The notes under the pieces were generated by a model. The model was not told the DNA's origin and did no database searches. It saw only the letters and a list, made by a program, of their open reading frames with translations. Below are positions 11,538-21,235 of a stretch of DNA of 64,000 nucleotides, piece by piece (within the stretch, counting starts at the first letter, position 1; every line of letters begins with the position of its first letter). Where the stretch lies: positions 43,311,006 through 43,375,005 of the forward strand of contig NC_085871.1 of NCBI RefSeq assembly GCF_034702125.1. The letters are read 5' to 3'. A program made the translations under genes and the position numbers. The DNA comes from Engraulis encrasicolus (Eukaryota; Chordata; Actinopteri; Clupeiformes; Engraulidae).

Positions 11538-11860
11538 CTGATTAAAAATAACACACACAAACCTTATGAGAACATGACCATGGTGCTGTTTTGATGTGTT
11601 TGCATACTGTGAGTTTGTGTTGTTTTTCCATAATGCTAAGATAGCCTCTCATGCATTACTACTAGTTTTACATTCCGACCCTTATTGTAGTTACTGCTTT
11701 TTTTATTACAGCATTTATTACTGCATGTATTTTATTTTTCTCTAAATACAGGCTACACATAGGCTGTACCTGGAACTACACAGGGCTAAAGTACCCAAAC
11801 CTAACCAGTGCTGTGTCTAAGAGATGACGATACTGTACAATTAACAAAGATAAAGGACAC

Positions 11861-11981
11861 CAACAACCTCAGCGATTTTCCTCCATGCCTCGTTTTTTAA
11901 GGTATTATTGCAGTATGTCACCAGAGACATATCATAAATGATAGGGAACCCCCCGACCGCGGTAATCAATCTCTCCTCCAT
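11861..11981 (-). CDS. MADF domain first exon
   Basis: The ATG at 11981 begins MEERLITAVGGFPIIYDMSL, and the exon continues to NEAWRKIAEVV, the first half of a MADF domain with the conserved early Trp. A GT follows at 11859-11860 (G|gtgtcc). The exon ends in phase 1, and joining to 11537 restores a Glu codon and the expected AEVV-EKACRDRW sequence, so the intron call is supported by frame. Intron about 323 bases. Confidence 0.7.
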
Positions 11982-12039
11982 TTAATTTTTTCGATGTGGT
12001 TGAATCATTTCTCAAAAGGGGCTGTGCACATTTCATATT

Positions 12040-12265
12040 TTCTTTTCGTCACGAGTGGCCGCTTGCAAATAATTGGACGCACTGCGTTCGCCGCCATTAA
12101 TTTGCATAAACCAGAAGCTCGCTCAACTTTTTTGACGTGCGCCAACTGTCAAAGTAGCCGCACTGCGAATCCCAGAAGCCTTTGCGAGGGCGTCGCCGCT
12201 TTCCATTGAAAATTAATTGAAGGCGTCGGCGTCAACGCGCTCGCCGGCAAAGTGGGAACGGGCCG
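12040..12265. mobile_element. dispersed GC-rich MITE copy
   Basis: The block rich in GCGTC/GCCGGC, ending in CGCCGGCAAAGTGGGAACGG, recurs in inverse at 22727-22905 (CCCGTTCCCACTTTGCCGGC ... CGCGGCCAACGCG), and its end recurs again near 23310. Repeated blocks with the same end mark a non-autonomous DNA element. No coding content. Confidence 0.55.
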
Positions 12266-12379
12266 TTACGAACACACACACAAACCCAGGCGTAACGAAC
12301 ACACAAACCCAGGCGATCACATAACCTCCACCCTTGGCGGAGGTAATTAGCTAAGAGAACATAGCGGAGCTTGAGCTTG

Positions 12380-12620
12380 TATTTTTGGAAGTTCAAAATG
12401 GCGGACCATGGAGAAGATCCCCCTTTTCATGTATGAAAAGTGCATTTTTTTTTTACTTAGAGTTTGATGGTGGTGGTAAGTATTCATGAAAAAGGTTACA
12501 TTAGTGAATGGGGAGCATGAATTCTGGAAATAAACAACTAAAAATGTCACACAGTGTCCCTTAAAAGCCAACAGAACAAACTCTAGATCCGGGGCAATGC
12601 TCTGACACGGAGCCAACGCC
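12380..12620. repeat. dispersed repeat, copy also at 14395-14480
   Basis: Contains AATTCTGG, GGGGAGCATGAATTCTGGAA and CCCCCTTTTCATGTATGAAA. The reversed phrases AGAATTCATGCTACCCATTC and ATGAAAAGGGGGATT occur at 14404-14465, so this is a second, diverged inverse copy of the same repeat. Type unknown; it ends in the phrase ATGGCGGACCATGG, which is not an open gene. Confidence 0.45.
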
Positions 12621-12845
12621 ATTATGTTTGGAGAATGAGCCGGAGATCGTGGCTAAAAGGCGAAAGTATATATGGGTGATTCCGCTGAATCTGTAAATAT
12701 TCCCTGTCCCTCACAGTAAAAAGTCGTCTTTCAAGGTGTCTTTTATTTGATAATTATTGATGAAATCACATTATTTTCACATTGTTATGTTGTTCTAGGA
12801 GTAATGTAGCAGTTAGCAATGTTGTCAACATGCATAAGTGTAATA

Positions 12846-13579
12846 TCTATTCAAAAAAAATGTTTTTAATTGAATTTAATTTAAAATCATTAATATTTAT
12901 TTACTTTTTGCCCTAATCATCAAGGAATGCTAATTTCGTTGAATATGTTACAGTTACAAGTTTAAGATATTACTATTTTTTTCTTTGGATATGATTTATA
13001 TTATAAACGAAACAGCCTGTGGCTTCAATAACTCACTTCAACACCTTCAAACTCTTCCTGTTATACAATACCAAGAAAAAGAGCTAAAAGGTTAGCCAAA
13101 TTTTTTTAAAAAAAGGACTTAAAACAAAAAGATTGAGAGGAGTGAATTATGAATTGAGGAGGGGACGAGTCATTGTCGGCTATTGTCTCTTATCGGCTGT
13201 TAATTAACTTCTGTATTTTGTTTTATGTGTTTCAGCGGCAACACCAGATGACGTTGTACATCGCTACAAAATTGTGCTGGGCACCTACCAGAGGACACGA
13301 AGTGTCCAAGTTGCCTGCAGAAGACATCAAATTGATAAAAACACCATTGCACTCACCAGCATCATTGCTGAATTGCAGTTGGTGTGTCCAGAACAAATGC
13401 CTGAATTCACTACAGGAACCTTGAATGAATACTGTAGGCAGGTGAAGGCAGTGGTGGATGCGGATGTTGCTGTCCAACAGCAAATCAAGGACAAGAAAAA
13501 AATGGCCAACTCCTGCCTATTGCCAATAAGTATAGATAGGGTTGCTCCTTGATTTGCTGTTGGACAGCAACATTAGCAT
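12846..13579 (+). repeat. direct repeat unit, copy 1 (with CCDC106-like exon)
   Basis: This ~734 bp block and 17026-17798 match along their length (roughly 90% by eye), both beginning near AAAAAATGTTTTTAATTG and both ending at GACAGCAACATTAGCAT. Each consists of ~390 bases of AT-rich intron-like sequence, a splice acceptor, one coding exon and a short hairpin tail. The 4.18 kb offset and shared ends suggest either duplication of a locus or two insertions of one element. Confidence 0.75.
13236..13552 (+). pseudogene. CCDC106-like domain exon, copy 1
   Basis: Exon after the acceptor tttatgtgtttcag (13222-13235). It reads ATPDDVVHRYKIVLGTYQ, then HQIDKNTIALTSIIAELQLV, MPEFTTGTLNEYCRQV and AVQQQIKDKKK. 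This is the pattern of the CCDC106-like family as I remember it: RYxxVL, D(K/R)NTI, IAEL, and an LLPI end. An extra base in the A7 run near 13496 shifts the last codons, so the GQLLPIANKFR end of copy 2 becomes SCLLPIS here. No first exon is seen upstream. The function of the domain is unknown; DNA or partner binding is a guess. Confidence 0.6.
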
Positions 13580-13580
13580 T

Positions 13581-14068
13581 TAAACTGATACTGTCCTATG
13601 TTTGGGAATGAGCTCATATTACACTTCCCCTTGAGTTTAGTTTAGTTTTAGTTTAGGCAATCATTGATTTTTGAAAACTATCAATCATATTTAAAATTGG
13701 TGTATATAAGACCGTTTACCACCTTTATAAACCCTGGCCAACGATTTTAACTGTATTAAGCCCCAAAATAGTGGCATACCCCTTTAAGTTATTGGGTTTT
13801 ACCTTTCTCCTGTTCTTCCTGCCGTTCTCTGACTACGGCAGTCCACAGTTTACTTCCAAGCTCGCAGTTAACATTGAGTTCTATGGGACCAGCTAGCCGC
13901 CAGCTGTTCTCATAGGACTCTGTGTTAATTGCTAGCATGGAGGTAAAATTTGCACTGCTGTAGTCAGAGAACGGCAGGAAGTACAGGAGAAAGGTAAAAC
14001 CCAAGAACTTAACTGAAGGGGAAGTGTAATATGAGCTCATTTCCAAATATAGGACAGTATCACTTTAA
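13581..14068. mobile_element. large palindromic (foldback) MITE
   Basis: The two halves are inverse repeats. 13588-13632 (CTGTCCTATGTTTGGGAATG, then AGCTCATATTACACTTCCCC) pairs with 14020-14062, and 13798-13885 (ACCTTTCTCCTGTTCTTCCTG, CCGTTCTCTGACTACGGCAG) pairs with 13925-14000. An insertion of about 160 bases splits the left half (13633-13790). It lies exactly after the hairpin tail of CCDC106 copy 1. Confidence 0.65.
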
Positions 14069-14069
14069 C

Positions 14070-14352
14070 ATCCGAGTTGGCAGCAGATACAAAGACTCAT
14101 CAGACCAGGCCTACATTTTTACATGGGGACCAAGATATGTTTTAATTTGCTCTGAATTTGGCCTAATTGTAATGTTTGCCAGCAGAATTTTGGTCACAAA
14201 CAACTCAACTCAACTCAACTCAACTCAACTCAACACAAACAAAATTCCGCGCACCCCCTGAAATTTCTGGCGCACCCCAGGGGGTGCCCGCACCGCAGGT
14301 TAAGAACCACTGGCCTGGACTGATGAGTCTATTTCTGCTGCCAACTCGGATG
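14070..14352. mobile_element. hAT-type MITE fragment between inverted arms, with (CAACT)n
   Basis: Outer arms of about 42 bases (14070-14112 and 14311-14352: ATCCGAGTTGGCAGCAGA / TCTGCTGCCAACTCGGAT) face each other. Inside is an inverse partial copy of the hAT-type MITE found whole at 32091-32420, ending GCAGGTTAAGAACCACTG at 14312. A (CAACT)n tract at 14201-14233 interrupts it. Which element inserted into which is not clear. Confidence 0.55.
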
Positions 14353-14774
14353 GCTGCCTTGTTCTACATACACACACTGATTTTTTTATTATTATTTCGT
14401 TCCAGAATTCATGCTACCCATTCTTCATAGTTTTTCATCAATGAAAAAATGAAAAGGGGGATTTTTTTTCCATTATCCTCAATTTTTAATTTCCAGAAAC
14501 AGGCATGTTTAGCTGCAAAACTTACTATGTTCATACTAGTAAATATTTATTATCTAAACTCTATCTTGACGAGTACGAGTATAATGAGCAGTATCGGGAG
14601 CCGATACCAATACCAATATCGGTGTCGGTGCATCCCTACTAAACATAATACACTTTGGCAATAAACAGCACAGTTCCAATGAGCAGCATAGTTGCAATAA
14701 TGTTTGCCACAATACACAATAAAAAAAATATTGATTTCCACAATAATGCTTTGATTTGCTTTTGATGTGAGTAT

Positions 14775-15760
14775 TTTTTCCCTTCTTTACCTGGTAAATG
14801 AATATCTGTAACTCGGTAACAGTGCAGAAACTTACAGTGTACTTACATGATATATGAAACAAGTTAAATTGTGTGGTAAGAAATTGGTAATGCTTTGGTA
14901 AGAGCGTTCACTTTACTTTGCAGTACAGTTTCCTGTTCTTTACCTGGTAACTGAATATCTGTAACTCTGTAACAGTGCAGAAACTTACTATGTACTTACA
15001 TCATTTATGAAACAAGTTAAATTACTTGGTAAGAAATTGGTAATACTTTGGTAAGAGCATTCGCTTTACTTTACAGAACAGTTTCTCCTTCTTTACCTGG
15101 TAACAGAATATCTGTAACTCGGTAACAGTGCAGAAACTTACCATGTACTTACACAAGTTTACTTTCTTGGTAAGAAACTGGTATACTTTGGTAAGAGCAT
15201 TCGCTTTACTTTACAGTACAGTTTCCCCTTCTTTACCTGGTAACTGAATATCTGTAACTCGGTAACAGTGCAGATATTTACCATGTACTTACATGATATG
15301 AAACAAGTTTAATTGTGTGATAAGAGATTGGTAATACTTTGGTAAGAGCGTTCGCTTTACTTTACAGTACAGTTTCCCCTTCTTTACCTGGTAACTGAAT
15401 ATCTGTAACTCGGTAACAGTGCAGATATTTACCATGTACTTACATAATATATAACAAGTTACTTTCTTGGTAAGAAATTGGTAATACTTTGGTAAGAGCA
15501 TTCGCTTTACTTTACAGTACAATTTCCCCTTCTTTACCTGGTAACTGAATATCTGTAACACGGTAACAGTGCAGAAACTTACCATGTACTTACATGATTT
15601 ATGAAACAAGTTCAATTACTTGGTAAGAAATTGGTAATACTTTAATAAGAGCATTCGCTTTACTTTACAGTACAGTTTCCCATTCTGTACCTGGTAAATA
15701 AATATATGTTACTTGGTAACAGTGCAGAAACCTACCATGTACTTACCGAACAATTTTTAC
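14775..15760. repeat. ~152 bp tandem repeat, about 6.5 units
   Basis: The phrase TTTACCTGGTAA starts near 14786, 14939, 15092, 15232, 15383, 15533 and (mutated) 15686, giving spacings of 140-153 bases. Each unit also holds TATCTGTAACTCGGTAACAG, TGCAGAAACTTACCATGTAC and TTTGGTAAGAGC. The repeat of GGTAA/TTACC in both senses suggests origin from transposon ends. The minus-strand frame across it only reads through the repeat. Confidence 0.85.
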
Positions 15761-15799
15761 TCAACGGCTACAAGGATGAAGGTAGAGCCCAATGGCAAT

Positions 15800-17020
15800 G
15801 TGTGACACCAGCAATTGTTTTGTCAGGTAAGTACCACTTTTATCCATGCAGTAAATGGGTATGTATGGTGATAACATGAAATACTGGGGCAATTTCCTTG
15901 TAAGTTCTGGCTTTGGAGTTGTGTAGTTACCATCCAGAGCAGCACATTAACCAACAATAATTACCCAGAAAATACACCGTACTTTCATAGTAATTCATGA
16001 GATATTTTCTTCTCAATTACATAGCATTTACTTTGTAGTTACCCCCCTTTTAAATTTTAGACACCATCTAATTTCTCTCTGTAACCCAATTGTTACCCAG
16101 AAAATACACAATGTAGTTTCATGGTAAGTTTTGAGTTTCCCCTTGTAATTACATCGTAATTACCCACTATTTTTACATTCTAGGTACCATGCAACTTCTC
16201 TCTGTTATCCAGAAAGTACATCGTAAATACTGTACCATGGAGAGAAGTTAAATGGTACCTAGAATGTAAGAAAGTGGTTAATTACGATGTAAATACTATG
16301 TAAGTAGGCCTACAGGGGGGAAAACTCAAAACTTACCATGAAACTACATTTTGTATTTTCTCTCTGATACCCAATTGTTACCCAGAAAATACACAATTTA
16401 GTTTTATGGTAAGTTTAACGTTTTCCCCCTGCAATTAGGCCTACATAGGCCTAGTATTTACACCGTAATTACCTATTTTTTACATTCTAGGTAAGTTTTG
16501 AGTTTTCCCTGTAATTACATAGTATTTACATCGTAAATACCCCCTAGGTACCATGTAACTTCTCCCTGTTACCCAGTTGTTACCCAAATACCCCTTTTAC
16601 ATTCTAGGTACCATGTAACTTCTCTCTGTTACCCATTTGTTACCCAGAAAGTAGGCCTACATAGTAGCCTAAATACAGAGAAGTTACATCGTACCTATAA
16701 TGGAAAAAGGAGGAGGGGGGGGGGGGGAGGGGGGGTGTAAATACTATGTGATTACAAGGGACAAAACTCAAAACTTACCATGAAACTACACTGTGTATTT
16801 TCTAGATAACAATTGGGTAATTTCTCTCTGTTACCCAATTGTTACCCAGAAAATACACAGTGTAGTTTCATGGTAAGTTTTGAGTTTTCCCCCTGTATTT
16901 ACATAGTATTTACATCATAATTACCCCCTTTTTACATTCTAGGTACCATGTAACTTCTCTCTGTTACCCAGTTGTTACCCAGAAAGTACATAGTAAATAC
17001 TGTACCGTAAAATAAAGCGT
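15800..17020. repeat. cluster of direct and inverted GGTAA/TTACC repeats
   Basis: A block of roughly 150-170 bases recurs about seven times in both orientations. Its phrases are GTTACCCAGAAAATACACA, GTTTCATGGTAAGTTTTGAG, TACATAGTATTTACATCG and CATTCTAGGTACCATGTAAC. Inverse copies lie near 16235-16350 and 16680-16815. It ends at AAAATAAAGCGTTACC (17011-17025), next to the second direct repeat unit. A G-rich tract lies at 16710-16736. Probably piled-up MITE copies. Confidence 0.7.
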
Positions 17021-17025
17021 TACCA

Positions 17026-17798
17026 AAAAATGTTTTTAATTGAATTTAATTTAAAATCATTAATATTTATTTACTTTTTGCCCTAATCATCAAGGAATGC
17101 TAAATGTCGTTTAATATGTTACAGTTACAAATTAAAGATATTACTATTTTTTTCTTTGTATGAGGGACAGGTATGTCACAGATATAAATAAGTTTGAATG
17201 CCATATTAGTATATTATAAACGAAACAGCCTGTGGCTTCAATAACACTTCAACACCTTCAAACTCTTCCTGTAATACAATACCAAGAAAAGGTTTAGCCA
17301 AATTTAAAAAAAAAAAAAGGACTTTAAACAAAAAGATTGAGAGGAGTGAATTGAGGAGGAGAGGTGAGGAGAGGAGGGAGTCATTGTCGGCTATTGTCTC
17401 TTATCGGCTGTTTATTAACTTATTTTAACTGTATTTTGTTTTATGTGTTTCAGCGGCAACACCAGATGACGTCGTGCATCAGTACAACATTGTGCTGGGC
17501 ACGTACCAGAAGACACAGAGTGTCCAAGTTTCTTGCAGAAGGCATCAAATAGACAAGAACACCATTGCACTGACCAGCATCATTGCAGAATTGCAGTTGG
17601 TGTGTCCCGACCTGATGCCAGAATTCACTACAGGAACGTTGAACGACTACTGTAAGCAGGTTAAGGTAGTGGTGGATGCTGATGTTGCTGTCCAACAGCA
17701 AATCAATGAGAAGAAGAACAATGGCCAACTCCTGCCCATTGCCAACAAGTTTAGATAGGGTTGCTCCTTGATTTGCTGTTGGACAGCAACATTAGCAT
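17026..17798 (+). repeat. direct repeat unit, copy 2 (with CCDC106-like exon)
   Basis: Partner of 12846-13579, with the same limits and order of parts. It carries about 50 extra bases near 17160-17210 (including GGGACAGGTATGTCACAGAT) that copy 1 lacks. It starts at the end of the GGTAA cluster and stops where a truncated piggyBac-type MITE begins. Confidence 0.75.
17454..17758 (+). CDS. CCDC106-like domain exon, copy 2 (intact exon)
   Basis: Exon after the acceptor ttatgtgtttcag. It runs open for about 101 codons to TAG at 17756-17758: ATPDDVVHQYNIVLGTYQ, HQIDKNTIALTSIIAELQ, MPEFTTGTLNDYCKQV, ending NNGQLLPIANKFR. This is the undamaged version of copy 1. The start is by splicing, so an upstream exon is needed; none is seen. 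Compared with the Harbinger-linked gene at 34575-34882 it has the same domain without the serine/lysine-rich first exon. Confidence 0.65.
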
Positions 17799-17897
17799 GA
17801 GATCTTAACTCGTATAACCGCAGAATTTCCTCGTGCAGTGTGAGTAGGAGCTTAATACCCACGAGTGAAAATATCGCACAGTGTATGCCCGACTTTA
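17797..17897. mobile_element. truncated end of the piggyBac-type MITE
   Basis: The reverse complement of 17815-17897 matches the first ~85 bases of the MITE at 65-610 (ACACTGTGCGATATTTTCAC and CACACTGCACGA), ending TTTA where TTAA is expected. Only this end is present. It sits directly before the piggyBac-like coding fragment. Confidence 0.6.
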
Positions 17898-18424
17898 CAG
17901 ATGATGAGATCAAGGCTATCTTTATATACCATCGATCCTGCCAACATAGAGGAGGAATCTGAGGATTCACCTGAGGAAGACTCGCCTGACGATGAGCTAC
18001 GGGAGAATTTGACAGGTCTGGAAGATGAGGCCCTGGAGCCATCCAGTGAGGAGTTCGACTGGAGGCAAGGAGACTTCAGGCCAGACCAAAACTTGACCTT
18101 CAGGTCTACGTCAGAGATTAGGAAGCAGCCTGACAGCACATCAGAGCTGGGGTGTTTCCAGATGTTCCTCAGTGTATCCACTGTAGCCTCTATAGTGAGG
18201 GAGACCAACGCCTACGCACAGGTACTGAGGGAGAATTGTCCAGAAAATTGCTTTGGAAAGCTGGGGAAGTGGGTGGACACCACGGTGGGCGAGCTGTATG
18301 CTTTTGTGGCTGTGCTTTTTCTGATGGGTCTGGTGAAAATCAAACAGCTCTGGAGGACTAGGTGCTGGAGCCGTCCAGTGAGGAGTTCGACTGGAGGCAA
18401 GGAGACTTCAGGCCAGACCAAAAC
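17865..18424 (+). pseudogene. piggyBac transposase, N-terminal fragment
   Basis: The frame shows an acidic N-terminal region (EEESEDSPEEDSPDDEL), then FDWRQGDFRPDQ and the piggyBac signature: FQMFLSVSTVASIVRETNAYA, WVDTTVGELYAFVAVLFLMG, ending KQLWR. The catalytic core and C-terminal zinc finger are absent. After KQLWR, 18360-18424 repeats 18029-18093 almost exactly (the GPSSEEFDWRQGD region), so an internal duplication replaced the following sequence. The first codons are probably MITE sequence and not the native start. Confidence 0.75.
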
Positions 18425-19359
18425 GTAGCCAGATCTTAGAAATGTGCAAATATGTTCCGCAAGGACCTCCTACTTGACGCAGAGGAAAGGATATGACTGA
18501 TGATGAAGAGGGCAGGGAGAGGGCACTCCTCTCTTTTTATAAGTAGCCCAGTATGGAATGGACACGGCCCTTTGAGGTCCATTATAAAGGTGTTTTTTTT
18601 AAATGGAAAATTGGTTGTTTACAACTTTATGATCTGTCGACAGGGATTTTAACATATGTCTCAATCAAAGGACATACTCATTCACGTCACAGTTGTGCGT
18701 TTTTGGGAATACTTAGGAAAAAAGTCTACCAAAAATCGTGCAAGTTCTTCAATTTATAAATAAGAATAATTTAAAAAGTATTTATTTATTAATTTATTCT
18801 TTCTTAAGTGTGTGTGTCCCTCTATCTATCTGGGTTGTCATTCTTAGTTGAGATACCTATGACAAAATGGGAGCACTTGCACACCATTAGTTGTGCCCAC
18901 TGAGTCAATCTTGCTTCGTTTTATTTTGCAGGAGACGCGCACTGATGAAGGCTTTATAGCCAAAACACGTTAGCTTTAGGACATGGTGGCAGACGCGGCG
19001 TCACAGGATTGCTTAGGGTTGCTATGGAAACCCCTCGAAATTAATCAGCAACTGCTGAGCAACCCCTGAATTTTCGTCAAAAATATATAAAATATAATGC
19101 AATTTTCCGTAAAATGGTATTGAGTATGTTCAACTAAACCTATGGCCGAATGACATTCGACATTCACATATGAATCAGATTATGTGCATAGCCTTATCAA
19201 TGAGAAACGTCAATATTTCAGGGCAGTGCTCTGGTCTGTCGTTTCAACTCGAGTTACACTCACAGCAGCCTGGAACTATCCTCCCCTCCCCCTCACCGTG
19301 CCCAGTTCGCAAGTGTTGGGCATGCGCACATTCTGCTAAAGTGACAGAACAGATTTAAA

Positions 19360-19391
<32 letters not shown>

Positions 19392-19570
19392 TTTAACACA
19401 GACTATCCCAAGCAGTATAATATCAATTAATTATTATTTAATGTACATGAAACAATAATTTCATGATAGTAGTAGAAAATAATAAATAACATTTCAAACG
19501 TATATGCGGACATCTCGCGAGATTATCAGTCAGAGATGTTCGTTGCCAGCTCGTGGGTACGTTCAGAAAA
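18425..19570. other. non-coding, with (CA)n and possible hAT left end
   Basis: No gene. CTGATGAAGGCTTTATAGCC / AAAACACGTTAGC near 18940 resembles a dispersed repeat phrase. GGTTGCTATGGAAACCCC near 19020 could be the hAT element's left part. (CA)n lies at 19361-19391. The stretch from 19440 is the upstream region of the hAT gene. Confidence 0.3.
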
Positions 19571-19572
19571 AC

Positions 19573-21235
19573 ATGGAAAAGTTTTTACTATTTCGTAGAA
19601 GGCAATCGAGTTCAAACACGACTCGCGGTGGTGAGGCTGGTGATGGGCTCGTTAGCCAGACTTGTGTTGGACTTGGCAGTGGTCTGGAGGTAGATCATGC
19701 TGAGGAGCAGCCTGGACCAACCGTGCTAGCTAGGCCAGCTAGCTCTACCAGTGGCAGTGGAGCTCCACCAGATGATCTTAGCCAGACTCCGAGCGACGAC
19801 CCGCGTCGTCCTGTACTGGGATCATATCCCAAGAAAAAATTCGGCTCTCAAATGCGCGCCTTTAACCCAGGATGGTTTCAACAATACTCGTGGGTTGAGT
19901 ATTCAACAACTCGAGATTCAATGTATTGTTACGCATGCAGGCACTTCGGGCGGAGGGGTGCGGGAGTCCATCAGGAAGCCGCCTTTACCGTGAATGGGTT
20001 CAGCACATGGGTGAAGGCACAGAAAACACTCCAAACCCACAATGTGTCCACTGTACAGAGGTATGCTATGGTGGCATGGGAGGAATTTAAAACCAGGAAA
20101 GACACTGGTTCCAGGATTTGCAATGCGATGGACGAGGGCCATTCTAACCGCAGAGATACACCAGCGGCGATCTGAGCGAGTCGAGCGACGGAAGTAATTG
20201 ACTTTGCATTGAGTCGAGAGACGAAAGCGATTCTGGAGACTAGAGCGATTTGCGCGACGAGCGCGACAATTTGAAGTTGAAATCTTTTCAACTTTCTATG
20301 ACGCGGTTCGGCGACAAGCCGCGACAGCCAATGACTGTATAGAGGTCAGTGACCACAGCCAATGGGAATGCTTGAATGCTTTGCCTTCTGCCTGTACGGA
20401 CATACTCTAGTCTCCTCAATCTCTCGTATCGCTTGCTGCTACACTCTGTCGCTTGAATCGCGTCGCCGCTGGTGTATCTCTGCGGTAAGTCAGTGAGAGA
20501 GAACAGAGAGTATATGAAGGCTATTGTCGAGGCCCTGCGTTACACCGCTTGCCAAGGGAACGCTCTACGCGGACATCGGGAGGGAGAAGATTCCTCAAAC
20601 AGAGGTAATTTTTGGGAATTTCTCCATTCTGTCAGCAAGTTCAACAGCACTGTCGCTGAGAAAATGGCCAGTTGTGCACAGAACGCTCACCACACCATCC
20701 AGGACGAAGTAATCGCATTAATGGCCAACATTTTACGAGACCAAATCAGTAAAGATGTGGTTGTTTGAGCTTCTGGTGGATGAGAGTAGGGACGTTAGTA
20801 AGAAGGAACACGTGTCTGTAGTGGTCCGCTACTTGCTAGGGGATGAAGTTTGTGAGGACTTCCTTCACTTCACACCTTCACTTCACACCAGCAGATGGTT
20901 TGGACGCTGAATCATTGCTTACTCTAATCAAAAACACACTAACTACGTGCAACATCAATTACGAACAGTGCATAGCCCAGTGCTACGACGGCGCCGCCGT
21001 TATGTCTGGTGCCAACAGCGGTGTGCAAGAGCGATTCCGAAGAGAGGTCCCCCAGGCTCTATACGTGCACTGCCATGCACACAGGTTAAATTTAGTTTTA
21101 ACAGACTGTGTAGGCAATATACAAGCAGCTGCTGATTTCTTCAAAGTCGTGCAAATGCTGCACAATTTTTTTTCAAGTTCTGTTGTGCACAATGTGTACT
21201 GTATTAATATCCCACATAGGCCTACATTGGAGACG
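19573..21235 (+). pseudogene. hAT transposase (TTF zinc finger, DUF4371 type), interrupted
   Basis: The ATG at 19573 gives MEKFLLFRRRQSS, a usual hAT start; the frame is open from 19504. Next come SYPKKKFGSQMRAFNPGWF and YSTTRDSMYCYACRHFG (TTF-type zinc finger). Then, after an inserted MITE (20148-20485), NREYMKAIVEALRYTACQ, HREGEDSSNRGNFWEFLHSV (DUF4371), FELLVDESRDVSKKEHVSVV with the first catalytic Asp, AQCYDGAAVMSGANSGVQ with the second, and HCHAHRLNLVL. A base change near 20765 and a 13-base tandem duplication (TTCACTTCACACC near 20865) shift the frame. The C-terminal dimerisation part is missing after about 21235. Confidence 0.85.
20148..20485. mobile_element. PIF/Harbinger-type MITE inside the hAT gene
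   Basis: 338 bp with perfect 23-base terminal inverted repeats (20148-20170 and 20463-20485, beginning CCGCAGAGATACACCAGC). It is flanked by TAA on both sides (20145-20147 and 20486-20488). A 3-base TWA target duplication is the PIF/Harbinger mark. The interior is rich in GCGAC/GAGCGA. Taking away the element and one TAA joins the hAT frame exactly (GHS-KSVREN), so it arrived in a once intact gene. Confidence 0.85.
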
